Below are positions 8,572 to 17,488 of a stretch of DNA of 51,767 bases, in pieces (the first letter of the stretch is position 1; every line of letters starts with the position of its first letter). Origin of the DNA: SAR116 cluster bacterium AG-447-C21. GTDB taxonomy: Bacteria > Pseudomonadota > Alphaproteobacteria > Thalassobaculales > Thalassobaculaceae. The translations under genes and the position numbers were made by a program. Where the stretch lies: assembly GCA_003212315.1 (NCBI GenBank), contig QCQB01000013.1, forward strand, positions 1 through 51,767. The letters are read 5' to 3'. The notes under the pieces are model-generated. The model saw only the letters and a program-made list of their open reading frames with translations. It ran no database searches and was not told the origin of the DNA.

Positions 8572-9927
8572 ATGCTCCGTATTATCTTTTTTATTACTCA
8601 ACTAATTTTGCTGGTTAGTTTTGCAGTTTGGTTAAGCGATAACCCTGGAGAAATCGAAATAAATTGGCTTAACTATGAGATAGAAACGCATTTCAGCGTT
8701 TTTCTTATAGTTATTGCTTTAATTTTTTTTGGTGTTTGGTTCATCTACTATGTTTTAAATATTATTCTAACTGCTCCAAAGACATTTCTTGATCGAAGAA
8801 AAAATCGCCATCAATTCGAGGGTTACAAAGCGTTGACACTTGGGATGGCTGCTGTGGCGGCGGGAGACAAGGATGAGGCGGTCAGGATGTCTAGAAAAGC
8901 CAATAAACTTTTGAATGACCCATCTGTTACCCGGTTATTATCTGCCCAAACAGCGACCTTAAATGGAGACGAGGCCGCAGCGGTAAATTATTTTAATGCT
9001 CTCAGTGAAGACCATGAAACTGAGTTTGTCGGCTTATTAGGGTTAATGCGACAAGCAATGGCAAATCAAGATCCAATACGATTGCTTGAGCTCACTAAGA
9101 AAGCATATAAAAAACGGCCTGATTCGGTATTTGTTTGCGAGACCTTATTTGATCTTCAAACCAGGGCAGCAGACTGGGAAAATGCCCAAAACACACTGAC
9201 AGATGCGGTGCGTCGTAAAGTAAAGACAGAGAAAGTAGCCGCAGGTCCACGAGTGACTATTTATACAGCGAGGGCGCTTGCCTTTAAAAGTAACGATATG
9301 ACCCAAGAAGCAACTCAATATGCTGATAACGCATTGAAAGACGATAAAAACTTTATCCCAGCGGCTATACTCCGAACTAAACTCATTGAAAAACCCGCAA
9401 AGGAACGTAAAATTATACGATTGCTCGAGGACATAATATCTTCCAATCCTCATAGAGAGCTTATAATAAACTATCTACAATTATGGCCTGATGAAACATC
9501 ACTTCAAAGATTTCAAAGATTACAAAAAGTTATGGTAAAATGCACAAATTCGATGCAAGGGCAATTGATATTAGCTGAAATAGCGTTGGATGCTGGGTTG
9601 TGGGGCGAGGCTCGCAAGAACCTAAACGAAATATCTCAAGACGATATCACAAGCCATGGGTGTCGTCTTATGGCTCGCGTCGAACAGCAAGAGAAAAGTG
9701 ACGAGAAGGCAGCTAGGCGATGGTTTGAAATGTCCATTACTGCTAAAACTGATCATAGCTGGACATGTAAGTCTTGCGGCGCCACAAGTGAAGAATGGTC
9801 GGCGTTATGTGGTAATTGCGACGCTTTCGATATGCTAACCTGGAAAGTTCCACCAAGAGTATCCGCTATATCTAAAAGCATCACATTTGACACAAAGGAG
9901 GAACAATTAGAGATCATAGAGCAATAG
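8572..9927 (+). CDS. hemY: HemY-like TPR membrane protein with C-terminal zinc ribbon
   Basis: Two transmembrane helices (about residues 4-20 and 40-63) are separated by the family's NPGEIEINWLNYEIET segment. TPR-type helical repeats follow from about residue 80 to 370. The C-terminus has two CxxC pairs, Cys399/Cys402 and Cys413/Cys416, forming a rubredoxin-like knuckle (TCKSCGATSEEW) similar to that of LapB. HemY proteins belong to the heme operon, but a direct enzymatic role is not established; a scaffold in the inner membrane is more likely. The start lies 6 bp after the mic60 stop. It ends the operon and converges on pntB, 31 bp away. Confidence 0.88.
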   Translation: MLRIIFFITQLILLVSFAVWLSDNPGEIEINWLNYEIETHFSVFLIVIALIFFGVWFIYYVLNIILTAPKTFLDRRKNRHQFEGYKALTLGMAAVAAGDKDEAVRMSRKANKLLNDPSVTRLLSAQTATLNGDEAAAVNYFNALSEDHETEFVGLLGLMRQAMANQDPIRLLELTKKAYKKRPDSVFVCETLFDLQTRAADWENAQNTLTDAVRRKVKTEKVAAGPRVTIYTARALAFKSNDMTQEATQYADNALKDDKNFIPAAILRTKLIEKPAKERKIIRLLEDIISSNPHRELIINYLQLWPDETSLQRFQRLQKVMVKCTNSMQGQLILAEIALDAGLWGEARKNLNEISQDDITSHGCRLMARVEQQEKSDEKAARRWFEMSITAKTDHSWTCKSCGATSEEWSALCGNCDAFDMLTWKVPPRVSAISKSITFDTKEEQLEIIEQ

Positions 9928-9958
9928 AAAGTGTGCCATTTCTATCATCGAGAGAACA

Positions 9959-11350
9959 TTAATTTAAAGCTTGCACAATTTCGTCGCACATTTTTTTTGC
10001 ATCAGAGAAAAGCATCATTGTATTATCACGAAAAAAAAGCTCATTATCTACACCGGCATAACCGGATGCCATAGATCTTTTTATGAAGAGAACTGTTTGT
10101 GCGTTTTCAACATCGAGTATAGGCATTCCATAAATAGGGCTTGACGTATCAGTTTTTGCCGCTGGATTAGTCACATCATTTGCCCCAATGACGAATGCCA
10201 CATCAGTTTGTGAGAAATCTCGGTTTATCTCGTCCAATTCTAGCACCTGTTCGTATGGAACGTTAGCTTCTGCGAGGAGTACATTCATATGACCAGGCAT
10301 TCGTCCCGCTACTGGATGAATCGCATATCGCACGTTCACGCCTTTTTCCTTCAGGATGTCTCCCATTTCTCGGAGTGCGTGCTGCGCTTGGGCTACCGCC
10401 ATTCCGTAGCCAGGAACAATGATAACGGATGATGCATTTTCCATTATGAAGGCAGCATCTTCAGCGCTACCCGACTTTATTGCTTTATCGCTGCCTTGAT
10501 GCGCATTGGTTAAATCACTTTCAACACCGAAGCCGCCAAGTATGACGCTGAAGAACGAGCGGTTCATTCCTTTGCACATAATATATGATAGAATGGCACC
10601 CGAAGATCCAACTAATGCGCCAGTTATAATTAGTAAGCTGTTACCCAATGTGAACCCTATTCCACAGGCCGCCCAACCGGAATAAGAGTTCAGCATCGAT
10701 ATAACAACTGGCATGTCGGCCCCGCCGATTGGTATAATGATTAAAATTCCAATCAAAAAAGATAGTGCGAGAATCGACCAAAATATTGCCTCATTTTGGT
10801 CGAGAACTATTAAAATTATTAAGCCAAAGATAGAAATGCCCAGTATTGCGTTAAAAAAATGTTGTCCTTTGAAAGTCAGGGGAGCTCCAGAGATTATCCC
10901 CTGTAGTTTGCCAAAGGCGATTATTGAGCCCGTGAATGTTATAGCACCAATTGCTAGCCCCAGCGTCATTTCAATCAAACTTGCAGTATTAATATTTAGA
11001 AATTGCCCTATTCCGTATGCTTCGGGTCTATAGAACGCTGCGGCTGCAACAAAACACGCGGCTAGACCAACTAAACTATGAAAAGCTGCAACCAACTGTG
11101 GCAATGCTGTCATTTCAATTTTACGAGCTATAACAGTTCCGATTGCTCCTCCGATTACAAGCCCAGCAATTATAACTTCGTAACTTAGCACCTCTGGAAG
11201 GGCTAAAGTCGTTCCAATAGCTATTATCATTCCGGAAATACCAAAAATATTGCCTTGGCGCGCACTATCGGGTGAACTAAGGCCGCGGAGTGCTAATACG
11301 AAGCAAACACTAGAAATCAAATAAAGAAATGCTGAAATATCATCTGTCAT
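9959..11350 (-). CDS. pntB: NAD(P) transhydrogenase subunit beta
   Basis: A 463-residue inner-membrane subunit that binds NADP(H) in its C-terminal dIII domain and contributes most of the proton-conducting helices. About nine membrane segments occupy residues 5-265. The NADP-binding fold follows, with VIIVPGYGMAVAQAQHALREM and the late VAFVIGANDVTNPAAK and GVDNELFF blocks, all characteristic. The full enzyme couples proton movement to NADPH production from NADH. It is the last gene of pntA-pntAB-pntB, 14 bp after pntAB. Confidence 0.96.
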   Translation of the reverse strand: MTDDISAFLYLISSVCFVLALRGLSSPDSARQGNIFGISGMIIAIGTTLALPEVLSYEVIIAGLVIGGAIGTVIARKIEMTALPQLVAAFHSLVGLAACFVAAAAFYRPEAYGIGQFLNINTASLIEMTLGLAIGAITFTGSIIAFGKLQGIISGAPLTFKGQHFFNAILGISIFGLIILIVLDQNEAIFWSILALSFLIGILIIIPIGGADMPVVISMLNSYSGWAACGIGFTLGNSLLIITGALVGSSGAILSYIMCKGMNRSFFSVILGGFGVESDLTNAHQGSDKAIKSGSAEDAAFIMENASSVIIVPGYGMAVAQAQHALREMGDILKEKGVNVRYAIHPVAGRMPGHMNVLLAEANVPYEQVLELDEINRDFSQTDVAFVIGANDVTNPAAKTDTSSPIYGMPILDVENAQTVLFIKRSMASGYAGVDNELFFRDNTMMLFSDAKKMCDEIVQALN

Positions 11351-11364
11351 CTTGAACCTCGCTC

Positions 11365-11661
11365 TCAGCGCTTCTTTTTGAACATAGAGAGCATTCTCTG
11401 TGTCACAATAAATCCGCCAAAGATATTAATTGAAGCCAAAACGATTGCGCAAAAACCCATCGCTTGTGCCAAATTTCCCTCTGCCGGCCCTGCCGCTATT
11501 AGCGCGCCTACGATGATCACAGAAGAAATAGCATTAGTAACGCTCATCAATGGTGAATGGAGCGCTGGTGTTACGCGCCAAACTACATAATAGCCAACAA
11601 AGCAGGCTAGAACTAATACGGTAATACCAAATATAAATGGGTCGACACCTTCGGGTTGCAC
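11365..11661 (-). CDS. pntAB: NAD(P) transhydrogenase subunit alpha, part 2
   Basis: A 98-residue membrane protein equivalent to the C-terminal membrane part of E. coli PntA, encoded separately as is usual in alphaproteobacteria. Three hydrophobic helices are visible (about 9-29, 35-57 and 62-90), with the conserved [19 protein letters not shown] segment in the middle. It assembles with PntA part 1 and PntB. It lies 127 bp downstream of the pntA gene and 14 bp upstream of pntB. Confidence 0.94.
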   Translation of the reverse strand: MQPEGVDPFIFGITVLVLACFVGYYVVWRVTPALHSPLMSVTNAISSVIIVGALIAAGPAEGNLAQAMGFCAIVLASINIFGGFIVTQRMLSMFKKKR

Positions 11662-11788
11662 AATAATATCCTTTCTTCGAAACTTGTCTTAATTATCAAA
11701 TCAAAAATGTTCCATTAATTAACAGTTGATATATGGATTAGTCTTCTTGTTTTAAATGAAAGAGAGATACAAGATGATTAATAAAAGT

Positions 11789-12940
11789 TTACATAAAAGT
11801 TTGGAGGACCTCTCCATTTTGGGTAAGTAAGGCGCCTTTAATTATTTCGTCGTTAATATCAATAATTATCTGTTTCTGATCTTGATTTATCATTGGCGTA
11901 AGAAAGTTTAATAAGTTTTTCGCGAATAAGATGGAAGCATCAATAGGGAGCTTACTCGCCATATTAGTCTGGCCGACAATGGAAACACTATTTTTAACGA
12001 TGGTCTTATCGGCGACCGATAACGGGCAATTACCTCCCTGTTCGACTGCTAGGTCAACTAACACGGATCCAGGTTTCATTGTTTTTATCATATCTTCAGT
12101 TACTAAGACTGGCGCAGGGCGACCAGGTATCAAAGCTGTACAAATCACAATATCTTGCTTAGCGACTGTTGATGCGATTAGTTCCGACTGTTTAGCTTTG
12201 TATGCATCGCTCATCTCTTTCGCGTAACCACCTGCTGTTTCCGCCTGTTTAAATTCCTCGTCTTGGACGGCTACGAAGCTTGCGCCTAAGCTTTCTACAT
12301 TTTCTTTAGCAGCAGGTCGTACATCACTTGCTGAAACAACAGCCCCTAGGCGACGCGCTGTAGCAATGGCTTGGAGACCTGCAACGCCAGCACCCATAAC
12401 CAAGCACTTTGCCGGCGGGACGGTCCCAGCGGCTGTCATCATCATTGGGAAGGCTCTGCCAAAAGTATTCGCTGCCTCAAGTACTGCTTTATAGCCGGCT
12501 AAGTTTGATTGAGAAGATAAAGTATCCATCGTTTGCGCTCGTGTTATGCGTGGCAATAATTCCATAGAGAAAACGGTAATTCTTTTACTTGCTAGAGTTT
12601 CTAAAAGCTTATGACTAGCATATGGTTCCATAAGGCAAATAAGAACAGCACCATCTTTCATCAGCGCAACTTCATTCAATTCGCTCTTGCCTTTGCTTTC
12701 CGGGACGATTGGTTTTTGAACTTTGAGAACTATGTCTGCTTGGGAGAGGGCTTCGACAGGTGTTTTGACGATTTTTGCCCCAGCATCTTGATAAGCCTTG
12801 TCTGTTATAGCCGCAGTTATTCCTGCTTTCGATTCAATAAGGACAGAAAGTCCTAAATCTAAGAATTTCTTTACCGTATCTGGTGTAATGGCAACTCTGG
12901 ATTCTCCTGGTCGCCGTTCCTTTATTATACCAACTTGCAT
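11789..12940 (-). CDS. pntA: NAD(P) transhydrogenase subunit alpha, part 1
   Basis: A 383-residue soluble NAD(H)-binding dI domain related to alanine dehydrogenase. It starts IKERRPGESRVAITPDTV, has the RAQTMDTLSSQSNLAGYKAV mobile region, and carries the nucleotide-binding VMGAGVAGLQAIATARRLGA motif near the middle. It lacks the C-terminal membrane part, which is encoded by pntAB downstream. First gene of the transhydrogenase operon. The 127-bp gap to pntAB is longer than the next one and could hold a processing or regulatory site, but no clear structure was found in it. Confidence 0.95.
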   Translation of the reverse strand: MQVGIIKERRPGESRVAITPDTVKKFLDLGLSVLIESKAGITAAITDKAYQDAGAKIVKTPVEALSQADIVLKVQKPIVPESKGKSELNEVALMKDGAVLICLMEPYASHKLLETLASKRITVFSMELLPRITRAQTMDTLSSQSNLAGYKAVLEAANTFGRAFPMMMTAAGTVPPAKCLVMGAGVAGLQAIATARRLGAVVSASDVRPAAKENVESLGASFVAVQDEEFKQAETAGGYAKEMSDAYKAKQSELIASTVAKQDIVICTALIPGRPAPVLVTEDMIKTMKPGSVLVDLAVEQGGNCPLSVADKTIVKNSVSIVGQTNMASKLPIDASILFAKNLLNFLTPMINQDQKQIIIDINDEIIKGALLTQNGEVLQTFM

Positions 12941-13083
12941 ATTATGTACCCCGCCGAAACATAGGTTTTGAAGTGCATATAATTTGCTAATGCAGCATCA
13001 ACCGTCCGGTATAAACTAATGTCAATTGACGTCCAATGATTAATCACTTTACGCACAGTAGTCCCTTACTCGATGAGGTAAAA

Positions 13084-13725
13084 TTATTCAATAGTAGATC
13101 TTCTTCTTTGTTGCTCAATTTGCATCAAATCTTTGCGCATAAATCTCTTTATTCTCTTTATTGATGTACGACAGGAAGCACTCATTCGGTTACTTTGTTG
13201 CTCACAAGATAAGAATAAATCTGCTATCACTGATTCCCAATTTTTTTTGGCGTAGAGTAATTCTTCAGCATAGTATGCGTTTTTAGTATCGGAGTTTCTG
13301 AAATTTTTTCTTCTCAAAGCAATATGAAGTGCGCGTGGTAATTTACTTTGAGGTCCCAGATCATGAGCTGTGTAACCGCTAGAGAGGAGTGAGATTTTTT
13401 CTCCACTACTTACTCTATCTAATAGCCTTCGTTTGTGTGTTGGCTCTAATATGATATTTGAAGTCCAATAACCAACGTGGTTACATTTTATCCTTAATGG
13501 CTTTCCAAGGGTTTTTAAATTTACCAAAGCGGGGGTAGTCATATCAAGAACCTTTCCTGAGTATCCCTCTACTTTGCATGATAGTAATCTTGGAAATGAG
13601 GTTACATAGGTATGATTGGACGAAAGGGAAGATATTTCCTTAGATTGGTTTATGGTTTGGCATCCAGCGCAAAATATATATAAAGTCATCGAAAGTAATA
13701 TTTGGGATGCTTGTCGTTGGGTCAC
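13084..13725 (-). CDS. Putative lipoprotein of unknown function
   Basis: I do not recognise this protein of about 213 residues. Starting from the GTG at 13725, which has an upstream AAGG, it has a hydrophobic stretch (ILLSMTLYIF) ending in a possible lipobox C-A-G-C, with Cys22 as the lipidated residue. The rest is soluble, with several cysteines (LLSCKVEGYSG, LRIKCNHVGYWTSN) and a very basic C-terminus. The SCKVEGYSG/LRIKCNHVGYW pair is reminiscent of envelope proteins with a small carboxypeptidase-regulatory-like beta fold, but this is a guess. An upstream TTG at 13764 is an alternative start. It is divergent from ctaA. Confidence 0.55.
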   Translation of the reverse strand: MTQRQASQILLSMTLYIFCAGCQTINQSKEISSLSSNHTYVTSFPRLLSCKVEGYSGKVLDMTTPALVNLKTLGKPLRIKCNHVGYWTSNIILEPTHKRRLLDRVSSGEKISLLSSGYTAHDLGPQSKLPRALHIALRRKNFRNSDTKNAYYAEELLYAKKNWESVIADLFLSCEQQSNRMSASCRTSIKRIKRFMRKDLMQIEQQRRRSTIE

Positions 13726-13810
13726 GCGCTTTTTACCTTTTATTATCAAAATAAATAATATCAAAATTATCGATTAATATCAAAGTCCAACTAGGAGCCG
13801 CTATCTCATT

Positions 13811-14944
13811 ATGATTATGACGCCTCTGGTTGACACGGATCAAGGAACGCTCCATCTAAAGGTGATGGAAAACGTCAAATTCGATTTAATTAATAGAACC
13901 AAGGAGGCAGATAAAGCTGTAGCGATCTGGCTTGCAGTAATTGCTGGAATGGTTGCGGCTATGGTTATAATTGGGGGAATAACTCGTGTTACGGGGTCTG
14001 GTCTTTCCATGGTTGAATGGCGCCCTTTATTAGGATGGTTGCCACCATTGAGTGATGAGGAGTGGCAGCGTATTTTTAAACTCTATCAGAACTCCCCCGA
14101 GTATAGGTATATAAATACATGGATGGATTTGAGCGCGTTTAAGAGCATTTTTTGGTGGGAATATATCCATAGATTATGGGGACGTCTAATCGGCGTTGTT
14201 TTTTTTCTGCCATTTATTTTTTTCCTTGTTACTCAGAAAATTAAAAGAAGGTTGCTCTCAAGAATATGTTTTCTATTCTTTCTGGGGGGACTACAAGGTG
14301 CTCTTGGTTGGTGGATGGTTAAAAGTGGTTTGTCCTCTGATCCTTCGGTCAGTCAATATAGACTTGCAACGCATTTAGGAATGGCATTTTTGATATTGGG
14401 ACTTTTGATTTGGACAATTTTAGATCTAGTTGGCACGCGCGACGTATTTGTATCTAAAGCCATATTCTATCACGCAAATACAGTGACAGTTTTAATATTT
14501 TTAACGGTGATTGGCGGCGCTCTTGTTGCGGGTCTCAAAGCGGGGTTAGTTTATAACACGTTTCCTCTTATGGGCGAGAGAATAATTCCATCTGATTACT
14601 TTAGTGTGGAGCCATATTGGCGTAATATTTTTGAGAATGTACCAGCTGTACAATTTAATCATCGTATTTTAGCAATCATTACGTTATTCGCCGTCGCCAG
14701 CTTATGTCTCTGCTCCCACTTTTTTTGTCGCAATGATCAGCTGTTAAAATCGATCTATATCATGACCACTTTGGCTGCGGTGCAATTTTTATTAGGGGTC
14801 CTGACTTTAGTAAACTTTGTTCCAGAGGGACTAGCCGTCGCTCATCAATTTACCGGGCTATGCCTCTTTGGAGCTAGCGTTGTAACTTCTTGGGGTGTAA
14901 GTATGCGGTCGGGCTACTCTTCAAGTCAGGCGAAGAATATCTAA
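13811..14944 (+). CDS. ctaA: Heme A synthase (COX15/CtaA family)
   Basis: Oxidises the C8 methyl of heme O to give heme A for aa3-type cytochrome oxidase. At 377 residues it has about eight transmembrane helices in two four-helix bundles. Family motifs present are GGITRVTGSGLSMVEWRP, WEYIHRLWGRLIG with a heme-ligand His, GALGWWMVKSGL, QYRLATHLGMAF, and the C-terminal QFNHRILAI and VAHQFTG. The arrangement is that of the proteobacterial and mitochondrial type. A second ATG at 13817 and a later in-frame ATG before NVKFDLINR are alternative starts. Its presence implies an aerobic chain with heme A. Confidence 0.95.
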   Translation: MIMTPLVDTDQGTLHLKVMENVKFDLINRTKEADKAVAIWLAVIAGMVAAMVIIGGITRVTGSGLSMVEWRPLLGWLPPLSDEEWQRIFKLYQNSPEYRYINTWMDLSAFKSIFWWEYIHRLWGRLIGVVFFLPFIFFLVTQKIKRRLLSRICFLFFLGGLQGALGWWMVKSGLSSDPSVSQYRLATHLGMAFLILGLLIWTILDLVGTRDVFVSKAIFYHANTVTVLIFLTVIGGALVAGLKAGLVYNTFPLMGERIIPSDYFSVEPYWRNIFENVPAVQFNHRILAIITLFAVASLCLCSHFFCRNDQLLKSIYIMTTLAAVQFLLGVLTLVNFVPEGLAVAHQFTGLCLFGASVVTSWGVSMRSGYSSSQAKNI

Positions 14945-14990
14945 ATCCTATAAAATTGAATAATTTACTCGTTAGAAATAAGTAACACCG

Positions 14991-15281
14991 CTAATTGGTT
15001 TTTTCTGACGCCTTCATTATCCTGCGCTTCAAAGTTCTCGCTTCGGGAGCCAGCTTTGCATTTTTTGTATTTTTAAGGAATTCGTCTAATCCACCATTAT
15101 GTTCGATTGTTCTAATAGCGGAAGTTGTCAAACGAATCCGTATAGTTTGTCCAAGCGCCTCACTCATGAGAGAAGTACGTTGCAAATTAGGAATAAACCT
15201 ACGTTTGTTTTTGTTGTTCGCATGACTGACATTATTTCCAGTCATCACACCTTTACCACTGATAGAACATCTGCGAGCCAC
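14991..15281 (-). CDS. rpmB: 50S ribosomal protein L28
   Basis: Small basic ribosomal protein. It starts [20 protein letters not shown], matching the usual N-terminus of L28, and continues with KRRFIPNLQ and a C-terminal basic helix. A strong GGAGGG lies 7 bases before the GTG at 15281, which fixes the start; the frame is open further upstream from a TTG at 15296, which would add five atypical residues. It is about 96 residues and complete. It has its own promoter (15339-15367), so it is transcribed separately from the HAD/EAL/pyrD group upstream. Confidence 0.96.
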   Translation of the reverse strand: MARRCSISGKGVMTGNNVSHANNKNKRRFIPNLQRTSLMSEALGQTIRIRLTTSAIRTIEHNGGLDEFLKNTKNAKLAPEARTLKRRIMKASEKTN

Positions 15282-15338
15282 GGCTCTTCCCTCCAACCAT
15301 TACCCCAGTTTCTGAGGCCGATTTAAAAAGCAGAAAGG

Positions 15339-15367
15339 GATATACGACAGTAGAAGGTGTGCGTCAA
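15339..15367 (-). promoter_or_regulatory. Promoter of rpmB
   Basis: On the minus strand, TTGACG (15367-15362) and TATATC (15344-15339) are separated by exactly 17 bases, close to the sigma-70/RpoD consensus. It lies between the stop of the HAD gene and the rpmB GTG, placing the transcript start near 15332 with a leader of about 50 bases. Confidence 0.75.
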
Positions 15368-15403
15368 GAACTTGCGTTATGTTTGTTGCTCTTATTCGTC
15401 AAA

Positions 15404-16270
15404 TTACCATCTTAAAGAAGGCATTACATAGTTCGCATCTACTTTTAAAACTTTTTGTAACTCATTGAGTTCGCCTTTCAGAATGCCACCTTTATTTGGG
15501 TTGACCAATTCGTGAACTCCCGAGGCTATCAAGATTGAATGGATACCAAAGTTATTGGCTCCCAATATATCTGTTTCCAGATTATCTCCAATCATAACGG
15601 TTTTATTTTTGTTCTCTGGAGTTGCTATATCCATACATCGTTCAAAAACCTTTGGGTATGGTTTGCCTACGAATATCACGCGTCCCCCAATTGTTTGATA
15701 ATATTCCGCAATCCCTCCTGCACATAAATGCTTTTCTTTTCCATGGAAAACAATTTTATCTGGATTAGAACAGAGCATAGGGAGATTTCTTTTTTGAGCC
15801 ATTGTAAGTAATTCTTTATAATCACTGAGCTGATTATCTTCAGAATCGGGTCCTGCATTCAATATCCATTCAGCTTCTGAAAGGTTTTCCGCGGTAACAA
15901 ATTTTTCTTTAGGTAAAGTATTGGGGAAACGATTAGGCCCTATCTCGAAAACTTTACCATTAAAAGCTGAAAATTCTTTTGGTTCCATGCTTATCAGTTG
16001 CGAATTAGCTTCCCCCCCGGATGTTACAAGGTGATCATAGTGCAGTGTTGAAAGTCCAAGTCGTCCGAGGCGCTGATGAACTACCTCGGGAAGCTGAGGA
16101 GAATTTGATAGAAATATGACTTTTTTATCTCTTTTTTTGAGCTGCTCCAGCAAGGCTTTGATTCCGGGGAATAGTGCTTGTCCGTCATAGATAGTCCCCC
16201 AAAGGTCTAGAATGAAAACTTCATAATTTTCTGAGATGGTCCTTAAACCACTTATTTCTTTGGTAATCAT
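15404..16270 (-). CDS. HAD superfamily class IIA hydrolase
   Basis: A 288-residue phosphatase of the NagD-like subfamily (class IIA HAD). Motif I is FILDLWGTIYDG near residue 20, where the second Asp of the DxD pair is replaced by Trp. Motif II is IFLSNSPQ, and the motif III/IV region is VGKPYPKVFE followed by MIGDNLETDILGAN. Such proteins hydrolyse small phosphorylated metabolites; the substrate is unknown. Its start overlaps the EAL gene stop by 4 bp (ATGA), so the two are translationally coupled. Confidence 0.85.
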   Translation of the reverse strand: MITKEISGLRTISENYEVFILDLWGTIYDGQALFPGIKALLEQLKKRDKKVIFLSNSPQLPEVVHQRLGRLGLSTLHYDHLVTSGGEANSQLISMEPKEFSAFNGKVFEIGPNRFPNTLPKEKFVTAENLSEAEWILNAGPDSEDNQLSDYKELLTMAQKRNLPMLCSNPDKIVFHGKEKHLCAGGIAEYYQTIGGRVIFVGKPYPKVFERCMDIATPENKNKTVMIGDNLETDILGANNFGIHSILIASGVHELVNPNKGGILKGELNELQKVLKVDANYVMPSLRW

Positions 16271-17472
16271 CGATTGGCTGCTGTGGCAGCTTTTGGTGTG
16301 CCAAATAAATAACCTTGACCAAAATCTATTTGCAAATCTAGGAGATCTTTAAGCATCTCCTCATTTTCAATTTTTTCTACAATTAAGTCCATTGCGACAC
16401 GGTCTAGAGCGCCTTTAAGCGCCCTCATATTTAAATTAGGAGCATCTCCCCGCGCCATCTCGTGAAGAAGATGGGCGTCAATTTTAATAAATTTAAAACC
16501 TTGTGATGCTAGTTTTGGAAGATCTATGTTCAATTGGTGGAGTTGATCTAATGAAAGGCGAAAGCCTAGTTTAGATAGCCTTTCTAAACCATTTTGAATT
16601 TCGTAGTCTTTATCTAATATTGTTTCTTGGCTAAACTCGAAAACAAGACTTGAGGTCAAGTTTGTATTATCCGCCATGAAATCAATGAAATCAGTGAAAA
16701 AGTCGATATCCGTAAGGGTGAACTTAGATATATTACAAAAGAATACTATTTCCGGATTGTCTCGACGGGTGCGCCGCACAAGTTGCACACATTTGAATAA
16801 AAGCAGGTTGTCGACAGCCGCTGCTAGTCCAGCTGAAGCTGCAACAGGTAGATATTGCTCTGGTCGGATGATATTACTTTTGTCGTCCATTATTCTTGAA
16901 AAACATTCAAAAAATACTTGTGAACGTTGCGGTAGTCTCACTATTGGTTGAAGGTAAAGCTCAATATGATCCTCTCGAACGGCCTTTTCTAAAAATTTAA
17001 GTATTTCATTATCACTATAATCGAGAATAGGTTCACGTGTGATGGCCTGATCTTGCTGGGTTTGCTTTATTTCCAGTTGTTCTAGGACTGCAGGTTCCGA
17101 TATAGCATCCTCTGTGTGTAACTGACCATTAACTTTATCTGTGAATTGTTTCATTAAAGATCGCAGCATCCTAAGTTCTGATGCGATTTTTGGGTTTTCA
17201 AGATTGTTATTGAGTTTATCTTGAGCAGCATCCAACTCCACTCGCGTCTCAACTATTTCCCTGTCTAATGCTTGTAGTTGATCCTTAAGTTCGTTGAACT
17301 CTTCTCTGATCTGTTTATGCCTGAGATTAAGACTAAAGACAAAGATTATAATTAAAGCGGTTATGCTGAGTAACCAGGAAGGAAGAGGCACCCAGTTTGG
17401 CGCAAGAAAGTCTACTCCAATTCCTATCCCCACCAGCACTATAGAGAGCGCTATAACGATAGTCTTTTTCAC
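16267..17472 (-). CDS. TipF-like membrane protein with degenerate EAL domain
   Basis: A 401-residue protein. GTG start with AAGGAG 8 bases upstream. Two N-terminal hydrophobic segments (about residues 4-22 and 30-48) are followed by a coiled coil (about 50-120) and an EAL-type domain (about 160-395). The EAL motif itself reads E-C-F-S-R, the DFG-type loop reads SLDQLHQL, and KID and a C-terminal DFGQGYLFGTP are kept. Loss of EAL and DDFGTG residues suggests no c-di-GMP hydrolysis but possible binding. The layout matches TipF of Caulobacter, a c-di-GMP receptor for flagellum assembly. That role here is an inference. Confidence 0.75.
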   Translation of the reverse strand: MKKTIVIALSIVLVGIGIGVDFLAPNWVPLPSWLLSITALIIIFVFSLNLRHKQIREEFNELKDQLQALDREIVETRVELDAAQDKLNNNLENPKIASELRMLRSLMKQFTDKVNGQLHTEDAISEPAVLEQLEIKQTQQDQAITREPILDYSDNEILKFLEKAVREDHIELYLQPIVRLPQRSQVFFECFSRIMDDKSNIIRPEQYLPVAASAGLAAAVDNLLLFKCVQLVRRTRRDNPEIVFFCNISKFTLTDIDFFTDFIDFMADNTNLTSSLVFEFSQETILDKDYEIQNGLERLSKLGFRLSLDQLHQLNIDLPKLASQGFKFIKIDAHLLHEMARGDAPNLNMRALKGALDRVAMDLIVEKIENEEMLKDLLDLQIDFGQGYLFGTPKAATAANR

Positions 17473-17488
17473 TATTTAGGCTCCTTTT

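Noticed and set aside
10713-11033. Plus-strand frame opposite pntB
   Set aside because: Shadow of a transmembrane region; no start signal or family features.
12960-13080. TTGACA upstream of pntA as a promoter
   Set aside because: No acceptable -10 hexamer at 16-18 bases was found downstream of it.
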